NCBI GenBank assembly: GCA_019635285.1
Contig: JAHBZS010000005.1
Coordinates: 1-64,000, forward strand
Length of the DNA: 64,000 bases
Source: Rubrivivax sp.
GTDB lineage: Bacteria > Pseudomonadota > Gammaproteobacteria > Burkholderiales > Burkholderiaceae_C
Direction of reading: 5' to 3'
The position numbers were made by a program, and so were the translations under genes. Below the pieces are notes generated by a model. That model did not search any database. It was not told where the DNA came from and worked only from the letters and a program-made list of their open reading frames with translations. Positions 44,515-54,272 of the stretch are shown here, piece after piece. Numbering within the stretch: the stretch's first letter is position 1; the number at the start of each line of letters is the position of its first letter.

Positions 44515-46071
44515 TCAGGCCGCGGGCGCCGGCACGCTCCAGCGCTTGCTCACGTCGCCGGCGGCGTTGACGCTTTCCATCTGCACGCCGAAGCCCCACA
44601 GCCGGGCGACATGCTTGAGCACCTCGTTGGCGGTGTCGTGCAGCGGCCGGTTGTTGTGCTGGAAGTGGCGCAGCGTCAAGGAGCGGTCGCCGCGCAGGTT
44701 GACGTTCCACACCTGGATGTTCGGCTCGCGCGAACCCAGGTCGTACTGGCGCGACAGCGCCTCGCGCACGCGGCGGTAGCCGCTCTCGTCGTGGATCGCC
44801 GAGACCTCGAGCTCTTCTTCCTTCTCGTCGTCGACGATGGCGAACAGGCGCAGCTCGCGCATCAGCTTCGGGCTGAGGAACTGGCCGACGAAGCTCTCGT
44901 CCTTGTAGTTGCGCATCGCCTGGTCCAGCGCCGGCAGCCAGGGCGTGCCGGCGATCTCGGGGAACCACTGGCGGTCTTCGTCGGTGGGGTCTTCGCAGAT
45001 GCGCTTCAGGTCGGTGTACATCGCGAAGCCCAGCGCATAGGGGTTGATGCCGCTGTAGGCGCGGTGCCCCACCGGCGGCTGGTAGACCACGTTGGTGTGC
45101 GACGTGAGCCATTCGATCATCACGCCGTCGGTCAGGAAGCCGTCGTCGTACATCTGGTTCAGCAGCCGGTGGTGCCAGAAGGTGGCCCAGCCTTCGTTCA
45201 TCACCTGCGTCTGGCGCTGCGGGTAAAAGTACTGCGCCACCTTGCGCACGATGCGCACGATCTCGCGCTGCCAGGGCTCGAGCAGCGGCGCGTTCTTCTC
45301 GATGAAGTACAGCAGGTTCTCCTGCGGCTCTTCGGGGAAGCGCTTGTGTTCCTTTTCGGCGGTGTCCTTGTCGGCGCGCCGCGGCAAGGTGCGCCACATG
45401 TCGTTGACCTGCGCCTGCGCATAGGCCTCGCGGTCGCGCGCGTCGGCCAGCTCCTGCGCCAGCGACTTGCGGCTGGGCCGGCGGTAGCGGTCGACGCCGT
45501 GGTTCTGCAGCGCGTGGCAGCTGTCGAGAAACTCCTCGACGGTATCCAGGCCGTACTTCTCCTCGCACTTGGCGACGTAGTTCTTGGCGTAGACCAGGTA
45601 GTCGATGATCGACGCCGCGTCGGTCCACATGCGGAACAGGTAGTTGCCCTTGAAGAAGCTGTTGTGGCCGTACGCGGCATGCGCGATGACCAGCGCCTGC
45701 ATGGCCATCGTGTTCTCCTCCATCAGGTAGCTGATGCAGGGGTTGCTGTTGATGACGATCTCGTAGGCCAGGCCCATGTGGCCGCGCTTGTAGTTCTTCT
45801 CGGTGGCGATGAATTCCTTGCCGTAGCTCCAGTGCCGGTAGTTCACCGGCATGCCCACGCTGGCGTAGGCGTCCATCATCTGCTCGGCGGTGATGATCTC
45901 CAGCTGGTTCGGATAGGTGTCCAGCCCGAAGCGCTCGGCCGTGTCGCGGATGACCTTGTGGTACTGCTCGATCAGCTCGAAGGACCAGTCGCTGGGCCCG
46001 GGCAGCGGTGTCGCCGGCCGTTCCTTCAACGGCAGCGGCTCGGTCAGCGGATTGCGCAACACGGCGCTCAT
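44515..46071 (-). CDS. spoVR: SpoVR/YcgB family protein
   Basis: A 518-residue SpoVR-family protein, near normal length. Recognisable segments include HWSYGKEF, YEIVINSNPCISYLMEENTMAMQALVIAHAAYGHNSFFKGNYLF, MNEGWATFWH and PYALGFAMYTDLKRI. The biochemical role is unknown; in E. coli the homologue YcgB is linked to stress with YeaG and YeaH. It is the third gene of prkA-yeaH-spoVR, separated from yeaH by 58 bp. ATG 46071 was chosen over an upstream frame lacking family similarity. Confidence 0.93.
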   Translation of the reverse strand: MSAVLRNPLTEPLPLKERPATPLPGPSDWSFELIEQYHKVIRDTAERFGLDTYPNQLEIITAEQMMDAYASVGMPVNYRHWSYGKEFIATEKNYKRGHMGLAYEIVINSNPCISYLMEENTMAMQALVIAHAAYGHNSFFKGNYLFRMWTDAASIIDYLVYAKNYVAKCEEKYGLDTVEEFLDSCHALQNHGVDRYRRPSRKSLAQELADARDREAYAQAQVNDMWRTLPRRADKDTAEKEHKRFPEEPQENLLYFIEKNAPLLEPWQREIVRIVRKVAQYFYPQRQTQVMNEGWATFWHHRLLNQMYDDGFLTDGVMIEWLTSHTNVVYQPPVGHRAYSGINPYALGFAMYTDLKRICEDPTDEDRQWFPEIAGTPWLPALDQAMRNYKDESFVGQFLSPKLMRELRLFAIVDDEKEEELEVSAIHDESGYRRVREALSRQYDLGSREPNIQVWNVNLRGDRSLTLRHFQHNNRPLHDTANEVLKHVARLWGFGVQMESVNAAGDVSKRWSVPAPAA

Positions 46072-46129
46072 GCGAAGTCCCTCCGCGCGTGGCGCTGCGC
46101 AACCTGGGCTGCGGGGCGGCCGCGCACGC

Positions 46130-47416
46130 TCATGCCGCCTTCGCCCCTTCCTTCTTGAACAGGTCGCGGAACACCGGGTAGATCTGGTCGGCACTGACCG
46201 CCTTGCGCATCGCGAAGTGCGCATGCAGCGGCGGCAGCTGCGCGTATTCGTCCCACAGGTTCTGCTCTTCCTCGGCCACCTGCACGTAGGCGTAGTAGCG
46301 GCACAGCGGCAGCAGCTTCTCGCTGAGCAGCTCGCGGCAGCGGCCGCTGTCGTGATGCCAGTTGTCGCCGTCGCTGGCCTGTGCGCCGTAGATGTTCCAC
46401 TCGCTGGGCGAGTAGCGCTCGCGGATGATTTCTTCCATCAGCACCAGCGCGCTCGACACCACGGTGCCGCCGGTCTCGCGCGCATGGAAGAAGTCGTCCT
46501 CGTTGACCTCTTGCGCCTGCGTATGGTGGCGGATGAAGACCAAGTCGATCTTCTCGTAGTGCCGCGTCAGGAACAGGTACAGCAGGATGAAGAAGCGCTT
46601 GCTCAGTTCCTTGCGCCCTTCGTCCATCGAGCCGGAGATGTCCATCAGGCAGAACATCACCGCCTTGCTGGTGGGCACCGGCACCTTGATGCGGCTGCGG
46701 TAGCGCAGGTCGATCGGGTCCAGGTACGGGATGCGCGCGACGCGCGCGCGCAGCGCGGCGATGGCGGCTTCCAGCTCCTTCAGCCGCGCCAGCTTCGCGT
46801 CGGTCTTGGGCTCGGCCTGCAGCGCCTCGAACTCCTCTTCCAGCACGCGCAGCTCGGCACGCGAGCCGGCGCCGATGGCAATGCGCCGGCCGATGGCGCC
46901 GCGCAGCGAGCGCACCACGTGCAGGTTGTTCGGCGTGCCGTCGCTGCTGAAGCCGGCGCGCTGGCTCTTCCATTCGGGTGTCTCGGCCAGTTGCGTGCGC
47001 ACCAGGTTGGGCAGCGCCAGGTCCTCGAAGAAGACCTGCATGAACTCTTCCTTGCTCAGCGTGAAGACGAAGTCGTCCTCGCCCTCGCCGGAATCGCTGG
47101 CCTGGCCGCTGCCGCCGCCCTGCCCGCCGCCGCCCTTGGGCCGCCCGATGCGGTCGCCGCGGATGAAGTCCTTGTTGCCCGGGTGCACCACCTCGCGAAT
47201 GCCGCCCGAGCCGTGGCCGAAGACCGGCTCGCTCAGGTCCTTCTTGGGGATGTGCACGTCCTCGCCGCGCTCGACGTCGCGGATGCTGCGGCCGTCGATG
47301 GCGCGCTTCACCGCCTCGCGCACCTGCACCTTGTGGCGGCGCAGAAAGCGCTCGCGGTTGCCCACCGACTTGTTCTTGCCGGCGAGGCGCCGATCGATGA
47401 TGCTCTGCAGTGCCAT
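46130..47416 (-). CDS. yeaH: YeaH family protein (DUF444), VWA-like
   Basis: A 428-residue DUF444 protein. It begins SIIDRRLAGKNKSVGNRERFLRRH, has a Gly-rich loop (GRPKGGGGQGGGSG, about 93-106) and contains a von Willebrand A-type metal site, FCLMDISGSMDEGRKELSKRFF. It is thought to act with the kinase PrkA/YeaG and YcgB in starvation and stress response. Its ATG overlaps the prkA stop codon by one base (TGATG), so the two proteins are made in proportion. Confidence 0.94.
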   Translation of the reverse strand: MALQSIIDRRLAGKNKSVGNRERFLRRHKVQVREAVKRAIDGRSIRDVERGEDVHIPKKDLSEPVFGHGSGGIREVVHPGNKDFIRGDRIGRPKGGGGQGGGSGQASDSGEGEDDFVFTLSKEEFMQVFFEDLALPNLVRTQLAETPEWKSQRAGFSSDGTPNNLHVVRSLRGAIGRRIAIGAGSRAELRVLEEEFEALQAEPKTDAKLARLKELEAAIAALRARVARIPYLDPIDLRYRSRIKVPVPTSKAVMFCLMDISGSMDEGRKELSKRFFILLYLFLTRHYEKIDLVFIRHHTQAQEVNEDDFFHARETGGTVVSSALVLMEEIIRERYSPSEWNIYGAQASDGDNWHHDSGRCRELLSEKLLPLCRYYAYVQVAEEEQNLWDEYAQLPPLHAHFAMRKAVSADQIYPVFRDLFKKEGAKAA

Positions 47417-49338
47417 CAGCTGCTCTTGCGCACGCGCAGGTACCACTCGCACAGCAGCCGCACCTGCTTCTGCGTGTAGCCCTTGGCGACCATGCGGGTG
47501 ACGAAGTCCTCGTGCTTCTTGGCCTCGTCGGCGCTGGCCTTGGCATTGAAGCTGATCACCGGCAGCAGCTCTTCGGTGTTGGAGAACATCTTCTTCTCGA
47601 TCACCGTGCGCAGCTTCTCGTAGCTGGTCCACACCGGGTTGTTGCCGGCGTTGTTGGCGCGCGCGCGCAGCACGAAGTTGACGATCTCGTTGCGGAAATC
47701 CTTCGGGTTGGCGATGCCGGCGGGCTTTTCGATCTTCTCCAGTTCGGCGTTCAACGCCGCGCGGTCGAAGACCTCGCCGGTATCGGTGTCGCGGTACTCA
47801 TGGTCCTGGATCCAGTAGTCGGCATAGGTGACGTAGCGGTCGAAGATGTTCTGGCCGTACTCGCTGTAGCTTTCCAGGTAGGCGGTCTGGATCTCCTTGC
47901 CGATGAACTCGGCATAGCGCGTCGCCAGGTGCTCCTTGATGAACGCGGTGTACTTCTGCTCCAGCTCGGGCGGGAACTGCTCGCGCTGGATCTGCTGCTC
48001 CAGCACGTACATCAGGTGCACCGGGTTGGCCGCGACTTCGGTGCTGTCGAAGTTGAAGACCTTGGAGATGATCTTGAAGGCGAAGCGCGTGGACACGCCG
48101 CTCATGCCTTCGTCGACGCCGGCGTAGTCGCGATACTCCTGGTAGCTCTTGGCGCGCGGGTCGGTGTCCTTCAGGTTCTCGCCGTCGTAGACCAACATCT
48201 TGCTGAACAGGCTGCTGTTCTCGGGCTCCTTCAGCCGCGTCAGGATGGCGAACTGGCTCATCATCTTCAGCGTGCCCGGCGCGCAGGTGGCCTCGGCCAG
48301 CGAGCTGCCGCGCAGCAGCTTCTCGTAGATCTTGACCTCTTCCGACACGCGCAGGCAGTAGGGCACCTTGACGATGTAGATGCGGTCGAGGAAGGCCTCG
48401 TTGTTCTTGTTGTTGCGGAAGCTCTTCCACTCGCTCTCGTTGCTGTGCGCGAGCACGACGCCGTCGAAGGGGATCGCGCCGAAGCCTTCGGTGCCCTTGA
48501 AGTTGGCTTCCTGCGTGGCCGTGAGCAGCGGGTGCAGCACCTTGATCGGCGCCTTGAACATCTCGACGAATTCGAGCAGGCCCTGGTTGGCCAGGCACAG
48601 GCCGCCGGAGTAGCTGTAGGCGTCCGGGTCGTCCTGCGCGTAGGTCTCGAGCTTGCGGATGTCGACCTTGCCGACCAAGGAGGAGATGTCCTGGTTGTTC
48701 TCGTCGCCCGGCTCGGTCTTGCTGATGGCGATCTGCTTGAGGATCGACGGATGGCGCTTGACCACCTTGAACTGACGGATGTCACCGCCGAATTCCTCGA
48801 GCCGCTTCACCGCCCAGGGGCTCAAGATGCGGTTCAGGTAGCGGCGCGGAATGCCGTATTCGGACTCCAGGATCGGCCCGTCCTCGGCGATGTCGAACAG
48901 GCCCAGCGGCGATTCGTTCACCGGGCTGCCCTTGATCGCATAGAAAGGCACGTCCTGCATCAGCTGCTTCAGCCGTTCGGCGATCGAGCTCTTGCCGCCG
49001 CCCACCGGGCCCAGCAGATAGAGGATCTGCTTCTTTTCTTCCAGCCCTTGCGCCGCATGGCGGAAGTAGGAGACGACCTGTTCGATCGAGTCCTCCATGC
49101 CGTAGAACTCGGCGAAGGCCGGGTAAACCTTGATGACCTTGTTGGCGAAGATGCGCGACAGGCGCGGGTCGTTGCGCGTGTCGATGGTCTTCGGCTCACC
49201 GATCGCCTTGAGCATGCGCTCGGCGGCGGTGGCATAGGCCAGCGGGTTGCGCTTGCACTCGGCGAGGTAGTCCTCGAGGGACATCTCCTCCTCGCGACTG
49301 CGCTCGTAGCGGGCGGTGAAGCTGCTGATCACGTCCAT
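47416..49338 (-). CDS. prkA: PrkA serine protein kinase (YeaG)
   Basis: A 640-residue PrkA/YeaG protein combining an AAA+ ATPase domain (Walker A GPVGGGKSS at residues 110-118) with a C-terminal kinase-like domain. It functions in nitrogen-starvation and general stress responses. AGGAGG precedes the ATG. It leads the prkA-yeaH-spoVR operon. A sigma-54-type promoter lies about 215 bp upstream of its start, which fits the known RpoN control of the enterobacterial homologue. Target proteins are not evident here. Confidence 0.95.
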   Translation of the reverse strand: MDVISSFTARYERSREEEMSLEDYLAECKRNPLAYATAAERMLKAIGEPKTIDTRNDPRLSRIFANKVIKVYPAFAEFYGMEDSIEQVVSYFRHAAQGLEEKKQILYLLGPVGGGKSSIAERLKQLMQDVPFYAIKGSPVNESPLGLFDIAEDGPILESEYGIPRRYLNRILSPWAVKRLEEFGGDIRQFKVVKRHPSILKQIAISKTEPGDENNQDISSLVGKVDIRKLETYAQDDPDAYSYSGGLCLANQGLLEFVEMFKAPIKVLHPLLTATQEANFKGTEGFGAIPFDGVVLAHSNESEWKSFRNNKNNEAFLDRIYIVKVPYCLRVSEEVKIYEKLLRGSSLAEATCAPGTLKMMSQFAILTRLKEPENSSLFSKMLVYDGENLKDTDPRAKSYQEYRDYAGVDEGMSGVSTRFAFKIISKVFNFDSTEVAANPVHLMYVLEQQIQREQFPPELEQKYTAFIKEHLATRYAEFIGKEIQTAYLESYSEYGQNIFDRYVTYADYWIQDHEYRDTDTGEVFDRAALNAELEKIEKPAGIANPKDFRNEIVNFVLRARANNAGNNPVWTSYEKLRTVIEKKMFSNTEELLPVISFNAKASADEAKKHEDFVTRMVAKGYTQKQVRLLCEWYLRVRKSS

Positions 49339-49782
49339 GCGGACCTCCTGGTTCAGGAAGATGTCGAGCGCCAGCCGAGCCCTCGCCATCTGGGAAGATC
49401 TGATGGAGTCCCGGCGTTACGGGGCCAGGGCGCCATCAGAGCTTTCCGGTAGTCAGCAGCGTGTCATGTCGTCATTCGCAGCGTCGTTGAAATTGAGAGC
49501 ATCGACTCGTCGAGAAACTGCCATAAGGCGGTGCATTTCCCGATCGATGCTTGCAAGACCCGTTCCAGCATTCTCCAGGTGCATGTCACACCAGCTTGGT
49601 GATTTAAACGCAGATGGGGCCTCACCGGCTGACAACGCACCGTATATCCATCGTCGATTCGTGTGCTTCGCAACGCACGCCGGCATCGAGCGCGTCGATG
49701 GTGCTGGCACGCATCGTGTAAGGCTCCCGGCATCATCGGCGCCTATGCTGATGACCTCTTACGGCTGCGGCCCCTCTGCACC
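49339..49782. other. Long regulatory intergenic region between prkA and icd-like gene
   Basis: A 444-bp gap of lower GC content than the genes around it. It holds the sigma-54-like promoter (49552-49567) and a candidate upstream activator palindrome near 49701. Short open frames here have no ribosome site or codon bias, so I regard the region as regulatory only. Confidence 0.6.
49552..49567 (-). promoter_or_regulatory. Candidate sigma-54 promoter of prkA operon
   Basis: Read on the minus strand, TGGAACG-GGTC-TTGCA matches the sigma-54 consensus TGGCACG-N4-TTGCA at all but one position. It keeps the essential GG-N10-GC spacing. It would start transcription about 200 bp before prkA. Further upstream, a palindromic GTGCTGGCAC (49701-49710) could be an enhancer-protein site. 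Confidence 0.62.
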
Positions 49783-50814
49783 ATGACACAACGCATTCCC
49801 GCCACCCTGATTCCCGGCGACGGCATCGGCCCTGAAATCGTCGACGCCACCTTGGCCGTGCTCGATGCGCTCGGCGCGCCCTTCGACTGGGAACACCAGG
49901 TCGCCGGGCTGGCCGGCGTCAAGGCCGCCGGCGACCCGCTGCCGCAGGCCGCGCTGGACAGCATCCGCCGCACGCGGCTGGCGCTGAAGGGCCCGCTGGA
50001 AACGCCCTCCGGCGGCGGCTACCGCTCATCGAACGTGCGACTGCGCGAGGAGTTCAAGCTCTATGCGAACCTGCGCCCGGCACGCACCATCGTGCCCGGC
50101 GGCCGCTTCGACAAGATCGACCTGGTGGTGGTGCGCGAGAACCTGGAAGGCCTGTACATCGGCCATGAACACTACGTCGAGATCGACGGCGATCCGCACG
50201 CGGTGGCCATGGCCACAGGCATCAACACGCGTGCCGGCTGCCGGCGCATCCTGGAATACGCGTTCGAGCATGCCATCGCCACCGGCCGCAAGAAGGTGAC
50301 GATCGTGCACAAGGCCAACATCATGAAGGCGCTGACCGGCATCTTCCTGGAGACCGGCCTCGAGCTGCACGAGCAGAAGTACAAGGGCCGCATCGCGGTG
50401 GACAGCGTCATCGTCGATGCGTGCGCGATGAAGCTGGTGCTCAACCCCTGGCAGTTCGACGTGCTGGTCACCACCAACCTGTTCGGCGACATCCTGTCCG
50501 ACCTGGTGTCGGGCCTGATCGGCGGGCTGGGCATGGCGCCGGGCGCCAACATCGGCGCCGACGCGGCCATCTTCGAAGCGGTGCACGGCTCGGCGCCGGA
50601 CATCGCCGGCAAGGACATGGCCAACCCCAGCGCCTTGCTGCTGGCCGCGGCGATGATGCTCGAACACGTGCAGCGCGGCGACCTGGCGGCGCGCCTGCGC
50701 CAGGCCATCGACGACACGCTGAACGTCGACCAGGTGCGCACCGGCGATCTGGGCGGCAGCGCCGGCACCGCCGCCTTCACGCGCGCGCTGGTGCAGCGCG
50801 TGCGCAATGGGTAG
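49783..50814 (+). CDS. NAD-dependent isocitrate dehydrogenase-like protein
   Basis: A 343-residue member of the isocitrate/isopropylmalate dehydrogenase family. Substrate-binding residues appear in [23 protein letters not shown], a pattern of the NAD-type isocitrate dehydrogenases, and [13 protein letters not shown] and [25 protein letters not shown] follow. It probably oxidises isocitrate to 2-oxoglutarate with NAD+. A homoisocitrate or isopropylmalate role is less likely. No strong ribosome site precedes ATG 49783. It converges on parB. Confidence 0.9.
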   Translation: MTQRIPATLIPGDGIGPEIVDATLAVLDALGAPFDWEHQVAGLAGVKAAGDPLPQAALDSIRRTRLALKGPLETPSGGGYRSSNVRLREEFKLYANLRPARTIVPGGRFDKIDLVVVRENLEGLYIGHEHYVEIDGDPHAVAMATGINTRAGCRRILEYAFEHAIATGRKKVTIVHKANIMKALTGIFLETGLELHEQKYKGRIAVDSVIVDACAMKLVLNPWQFDVLVTTNLFGDILSDLVSGLIGGLGMAPGANIGADAAIFEAVHGSAPDIAGKDMANPSALLLAAAMMLEHVQRGDLAARLRQAIDDTLNVDQVRTGDLGGSAGTAAFTRALVQRVRNG

Positions 50815-50831
50815 GCGCGGGTAGGCGCGGC

Positions 50832-51728
50832 TCAGCGCTCGGCCAGGCCGAGCTTGTCGAGCAGGCCGTTCAGTTCGTCCAGCGAGCCGAAGGCGATGGC
50901 GATCTCGCCTTGCTCGCCGCGCTGCGTCTTGCGGTGCACGCGGATCTCCACCGCCGCCGCCAGCTTGTCGGCCAGCTGTTCTTCCAGCCGCACCAGGTCG
51001 CGCGACTTGTCCTTCTTGACGCGCAACAGCGGCGACTGGCGGCCGTTGTTCTGCTCGCGCGCGACCAGCTTCTCGGCGTCGCGCACCGACAGCTTGCGCG
51101 CGACGATCTGGTTGGCCGACAGAATTTGCTGCGCGCTGTCCAGCGACAGCAGCGCACGCGCATGCCCCATGTCCAGGTCGCCGGCCATCAGCATCTGTTG
51201 CACCGGCGGCGCCAGGTTCAGCAGGCGCAGCAGGTTGCTCGCCGCACTGCGCGAGCGCCCCACGGCCGCGGCCGCCTGCTCGTGCGTCAGGCTGAATTCG
51301 TGCACCAGGCGCTGCAGGCCCTGCGCTTCTTCCAGCGGGTTGAGGTCCTCGCGCTGCATGTTCTCGATCAGCGCCATCACCGCGGCGGCCTCGTCGGGCA
51401 CGTCCTTCACCAGCACCGGCACTTCGTCCAGGCCCGCCAGGCGCGCGGCGCGCACGCGGCGCTCGCCGGCGATGATCTCGTAGTCGCCGCTGCCGCCGGG
51501 CAGCGGCCGCACCAGCACAGGCTGCATCACGCCCTGGCTCTTGATGCTCTCGGCCAGCTCGTACAGCGAGCCCTCGTCCATGCGCGTGCGCGGTTGGTAG
51601 CGGCCGCTGCGCAGCAGCCCCAGCCGCAAGGTGCCCGGAGCACCGGCTGCGGCAGGTGCGTCGCTGACCTTCGGGCCGAGCAATGCTTCGAGGCCCAGGC
51701 CCAGGCCTTTCGGTTTTTTGGTCGCCAT
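50832..51728 (-). CDS. parB: Chromosome-partitioning protein ParB
   Basis: A 298-residue ParB/Noc-family CTP-dependent DNA clamp. It shows an N-terminal [14 protein letters not shown] motif that contacts ParA, the CTP-binding box [12 protein letters not shown], the helix-turn-helix [23 protein letters not shown] that reads parS, and a C-terminal dimerisation domain. It loads at parS and spreads to segregate origins. Unusually, argC on the opposite strand separates it from parA, so parB must have its own promoter in the 66 bp between argC and parB. Confidence 0.95.
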   Translation of the reverse strand: MATKKPKGLGLGLEALLGPKVSDAPAAAGAPGTLRLGLLRSGRYQPRTRMDEGSLYELAESIKSQGVMQPVLVRPLPGGSGDYEIIAGERRVRAARLAGLDEVPVLVKDVPDEAAAVMALIENMQREDLNPLEEAQGLQRLVHEFSLTHEQAAAAVGRSRSAASNLLRLLNLAPPVQQMLMAGDLDMGHARALLSLDSAQQILSANQIVARKLSVRDAEKLVAREQNNGRQSPLLRVKKDKSRDLVRLEEQLADKLAAAVEIRVHRKTQRGEQGEIAIAFGSLDELNGLLDKLGLAER

Positions 51729-51794
51729 GGGCCCATTGTCGGGCATCGGTTTGGCCCATGCCGTATGCTGCGCGGCAGCAACGCGGAGAGGCAG

Positions 51795-52736
51795 ATGGCA
51801 TACAAGGTTTTTGTCGACGGCCAGGAAGGCACGACCGGGCTGCGCATCCACGAGTACCTGGCGCAGCGCGCGGACATCGAGGTGCTGAGCATCGATACCG
51901 AGCGCCGCAAGGACCCCGCCGAACGCGCGCGCTTGCTGAACGCGGCGGACGTGGCCTTCCTGTGCCTGCCGGACGACGCAGCGCGCGAGGCCGCGGCGAT
52001 GGTCACCAACCCGCGCACCTGCCTCATCGATGCCAGCACCGCGCACCGCACCGCGCCGGGCTGGGTCTTCGGCCTGCCCGAGTTGGCACCGGAGCAGCGC
52101 GAGCGCATCCGCGGCGCCAAGCGCATCGCCAACCCGGGCTGCCATGCCAGCGCCTTCATCCTGCTGCTGCGCCCGCTGGTCGACGCGGGCATCGTGCCGG
52201 CGTCACTGCCGGTATCGGCCACCTCGATCACCGGTTATTCGGGTGGCGGCAAGAAGATGATCGAGCAGTACCAGCGCGGCAACGACCCGCTGCTGACCGC
52301 GCCGCGCCCATACGGCCTGGGCCTGAAGCACAAGCACCTGCCCGAGATGCGCGTGCATGGCGGCCTGCAGTCGAACCCGGTGTTCATGCCGGTGGTCGGC
52401 AACTTCTACAAGGGGCTGGCGGTGACGGTGCCGCTGAGCTTCAGCCAGCTGGCCGCGGGCACGGACGGCCGGGCCCTCCAGCGCGCGCTGGCCCAGCGCT
52501 ACGAAGGCGAACGCTTCATCCGCACCCTGCCGCTGTCCGACCCGGCCACGCTGGAAAGCGGCTTCTTCGACGTGATGGGCGCCAACGACAGCAATCGCGT
52601 CGACATCTTCGTCTTTGCCAACGACCAGCAGGCGCTGCTGATGGCGCGTCTGGACAACCTGGGCAAGGGCGCCAGCGGCGCGGCGGTGCAGTCGATGAAC
52701 GTGCACCTGGGCGTCGACGAAGGCACCGGCCTGTAG
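51795..52736 (+). CDS. argC: N-acetyl-gamma-glutamyl-phosphate reductase (ArgC type 2)
   Basis: A 313-residue type 2 ArgC, shorter than type 1. It reduces N-acetylglutamyl phosphate to the semialdehyde in arginine synthesis. The nucleophile cysteine is in [27 protein letters not shown] is the nucleotide-binding start and [16 protein letters not shown] is conserved. GGAGAGG precedes the ATG. It lies inverted between parB and parA, an odd place for a biosynthetic gene, with no other arg gene nearby. Confidence 0.94.
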   Translation: MAYKVFVDGQEGTTGLRIHEYLAQRADIEVLSIDTERRKDPAERARLLNAADVAFLCLPDDAAREAAAMVTNPRTCLIDASTAHRTAPGWVFGLPELAPEQRERIRGAKRIANPGCHASAFILLLRPLVDAGIVPASLPVSATSITGYSGGGKKMIEQYQRGNDPLLTAPRPYGLGLKHKHLPEMRVHGGLQSNPVFMPVVGNFYKGLAVTVPLSFSQLAAGTDGRALQRALAQRYEGERFIRTLPLSDPATLESGFFDVMGANDSNRVDIFVFANDQQALLMARLDNLGKGASGAAVQSMNVHLGVDEGTGL

Positions 52737-52789
52737 CCGCCGGCGGCCCCGGCCGCCCCACGCTCACGATGTGAGCGTCCGCTTTCAAA

Positions 52790-53560
52790 TCACATCGACG
52801 CGATGCGGCGCACCAGCTCCTGGGCGAAGGCGACGAAAGCCGCCGCGCCCTTGGACTGCGGATCGAAGACGACGCCCGGCTGGCCATAACTCGGCGCCTC
52901 GGCCAGCCGCACGTTGCGCGGAATGACGGTGTCGAAGACCTTGTCGCCGAAATGGCCCTTGAGCTGCTCGCTGACCTGGGTCTGCAAGGTGATGCGCGGG
53001 TCGAACATCACCCGCAGGATGCCGATGACCTGCAGGTCGCGGTTGAGGTTGGCGTGCACCTGCTTGATGGTATTGACCAGGTCCGACAGGCCCTCCAGCG
53101 CGAAGTACTCGCACTGCATCGGCACGATCACGCCGTGCGCGCTGCACAGGCCGTTCAGCGTCAGCAGGCTCAGGGACGGCGGGCAGTCGATGAGCACGAA
53201 GTCGTAGTCCGCGGCGACGGCCTGCAGGGCGCCGCGCAGCCGCTGGTTGCGCCGCTCCAGCGAGACCAGTTCGACTTCCGCGCCGGCCAGTTCGCGGTTG
53301 GCCCCGAGCAGGTCGTAGCCGCCCTTCTCCGAGCGCACACGCGCCTCGGCCACGCTGGCCGACTCCAGCAGCACGTCGTAGACCGACAGCGCCAGCGCAC
53401 GCTTGTCAATGCCCGAACCCATCGTCGCGTTGCCCTGCGGGTCCAGATCGATCAGCAGCACGCGCTGGCCGGCCTGCGCCAGGCCGGCGGCCAGGTTCAC
53501 CGCGGTGGTGGTCTTGCCGACCCCACCCTTCTGGTTGGCGACGCAGAAGACGCGCGCCAT
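52790..53560 (-). CDS. parA: Chromosome-partitioning ATPase ParA (Soj)
   Basis: A 256-residue ParA/Soj ATPase with a deviant Walker A KGGVGKTTT (residues 10-18), a Walker B in FVLIDCPPS and DNA-binding basic residues near the end. It dimerises with ATP on the nucleoid and pulls ParB-parS complexes apart. It starts 2 bp after lysE ends, and rsmG and mnmG lie upstream on the same strand, giving the conserved mnmG-rsmG-parA arrangement. Confidence 0.96.
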   Translation of the reverse strand: MARVFCVANQKGGVGKTTTAVNLAAGLAQAGQRVLLIDLDPQGNATMGSGIDKRALALSVYDVLLESASVAEARVRSEKGGYDLLGANRELAGAEVELVSLERRNQRLRGALQAVAADYDFVLIDCPPSLSLLTLNGLCSAHGVIVPMQCEYFALEGLSDLVNTIKQVHANLNRDLQVIGILRVMFDPRITLQTQVSEQLKGHFGDKVFDTVIPRNVRLAEAPSYGQPGVVFDPQSKGAAAFVAFAQELVRRIASM

Positions 53561-53562
53561 GT

Positions 53563-54177
53563 TCAATCGCGCACCAGCCGCAGACCGAAGCCGACCAGAA
53601 ACAACCCCGCCACGCGTTGCAGCGCCAGCGCCAGGCGGCGATGCGCGCGCACCTGCTGCGACACGGCTTGCGCGAAGAGGCACAAAACCAGGCAGTAGAG
53701 CGCGGTGATCGCCGCGACCGTCAGCGCCATGGCCACGAAGGTGGGCGCGCCCTGGTGCTTGAGCGGGTCGATGAACAGCGGGAAGAAGGCCATGTAGAAG
53801 ATGATCGCCTTGGGGTTGAGCAGGGTGATCAGCAGCGCCTGCCGCAGATAGTGGCGAGGTTGGATACGGATCGGCGAAGCGCCGCCCTCGCCGCGCGCCA
53901 GCAACAAGCGCAGGCCGATCCAGCCCAGGTAGGCCGCGCCCAGGTACTGCACCGCCTTGAACCAGGCCGGATGTGCTGCCAGCACGGCGGCCACCCCCGC
54001 GACAGCCAGCCACAGCAGCACCTGGTCACCGAGGATCAGTCCGGCCGTGGCCGCCGCGCCGGCGCGGAACCCGCCCTTGCCGGTGGAGGTCAGCAGCGCG
54101 AAGGTGCCCGGGCCCGGCAGTGCCAGGAACAACAGGATCGCGGCGCAGAAGGCGCCGTAGTCGGCAATGCCAAACAT
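53563..54177 (-). CDS. LysE/RhtB family amino-acid exporter
   Basis: A 204-residue membrane protein with about six hydrophobic helices and the LysE-family motif LALPGPGTFALLTSTGKGGFRAGAAATAGLILGD at the start. It probably exports an amino acid or derivative. It sits between rsmG and parA, all on one strand, a position often occupied by lysE in Burkholderiales. The substrate is unknown. Confidence 0.9.
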   Translation of the reverse strand: MFGIADYGAFCAAILLFLALPGPGTFALLTSTGKGGFRAGAAATAGLILGDQVLLWLAVAGVAAVLAAHPAWFKAVQYLGAAYLGWIGLRLLLARGEGGASPIRIQPRHYLRQALLITLLNPKAIIFYMAFFPLFIDPLKHQGAPTFVAMALTVAAITALYCLVLCLFAQAVSQQVRAHRRLALALQRVAGLFLVGFGLRLVRD

Positions 54178-54272
54178 GGTTCAGGGGGTTGGTGTGGGGG
54201 GCGGACCCTGCCCGCGCCAGCGGCAAGGTTAACCCAGATTCGGCACCTCGCCGGGGTCCTGGCGCGTTGCCA

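Noticed and set aside
49453-49736. Short open frames in the prkA upstream region
   Set aside because: No ribosome-binding sites and no codon bias; the region fits a regulatory role better.
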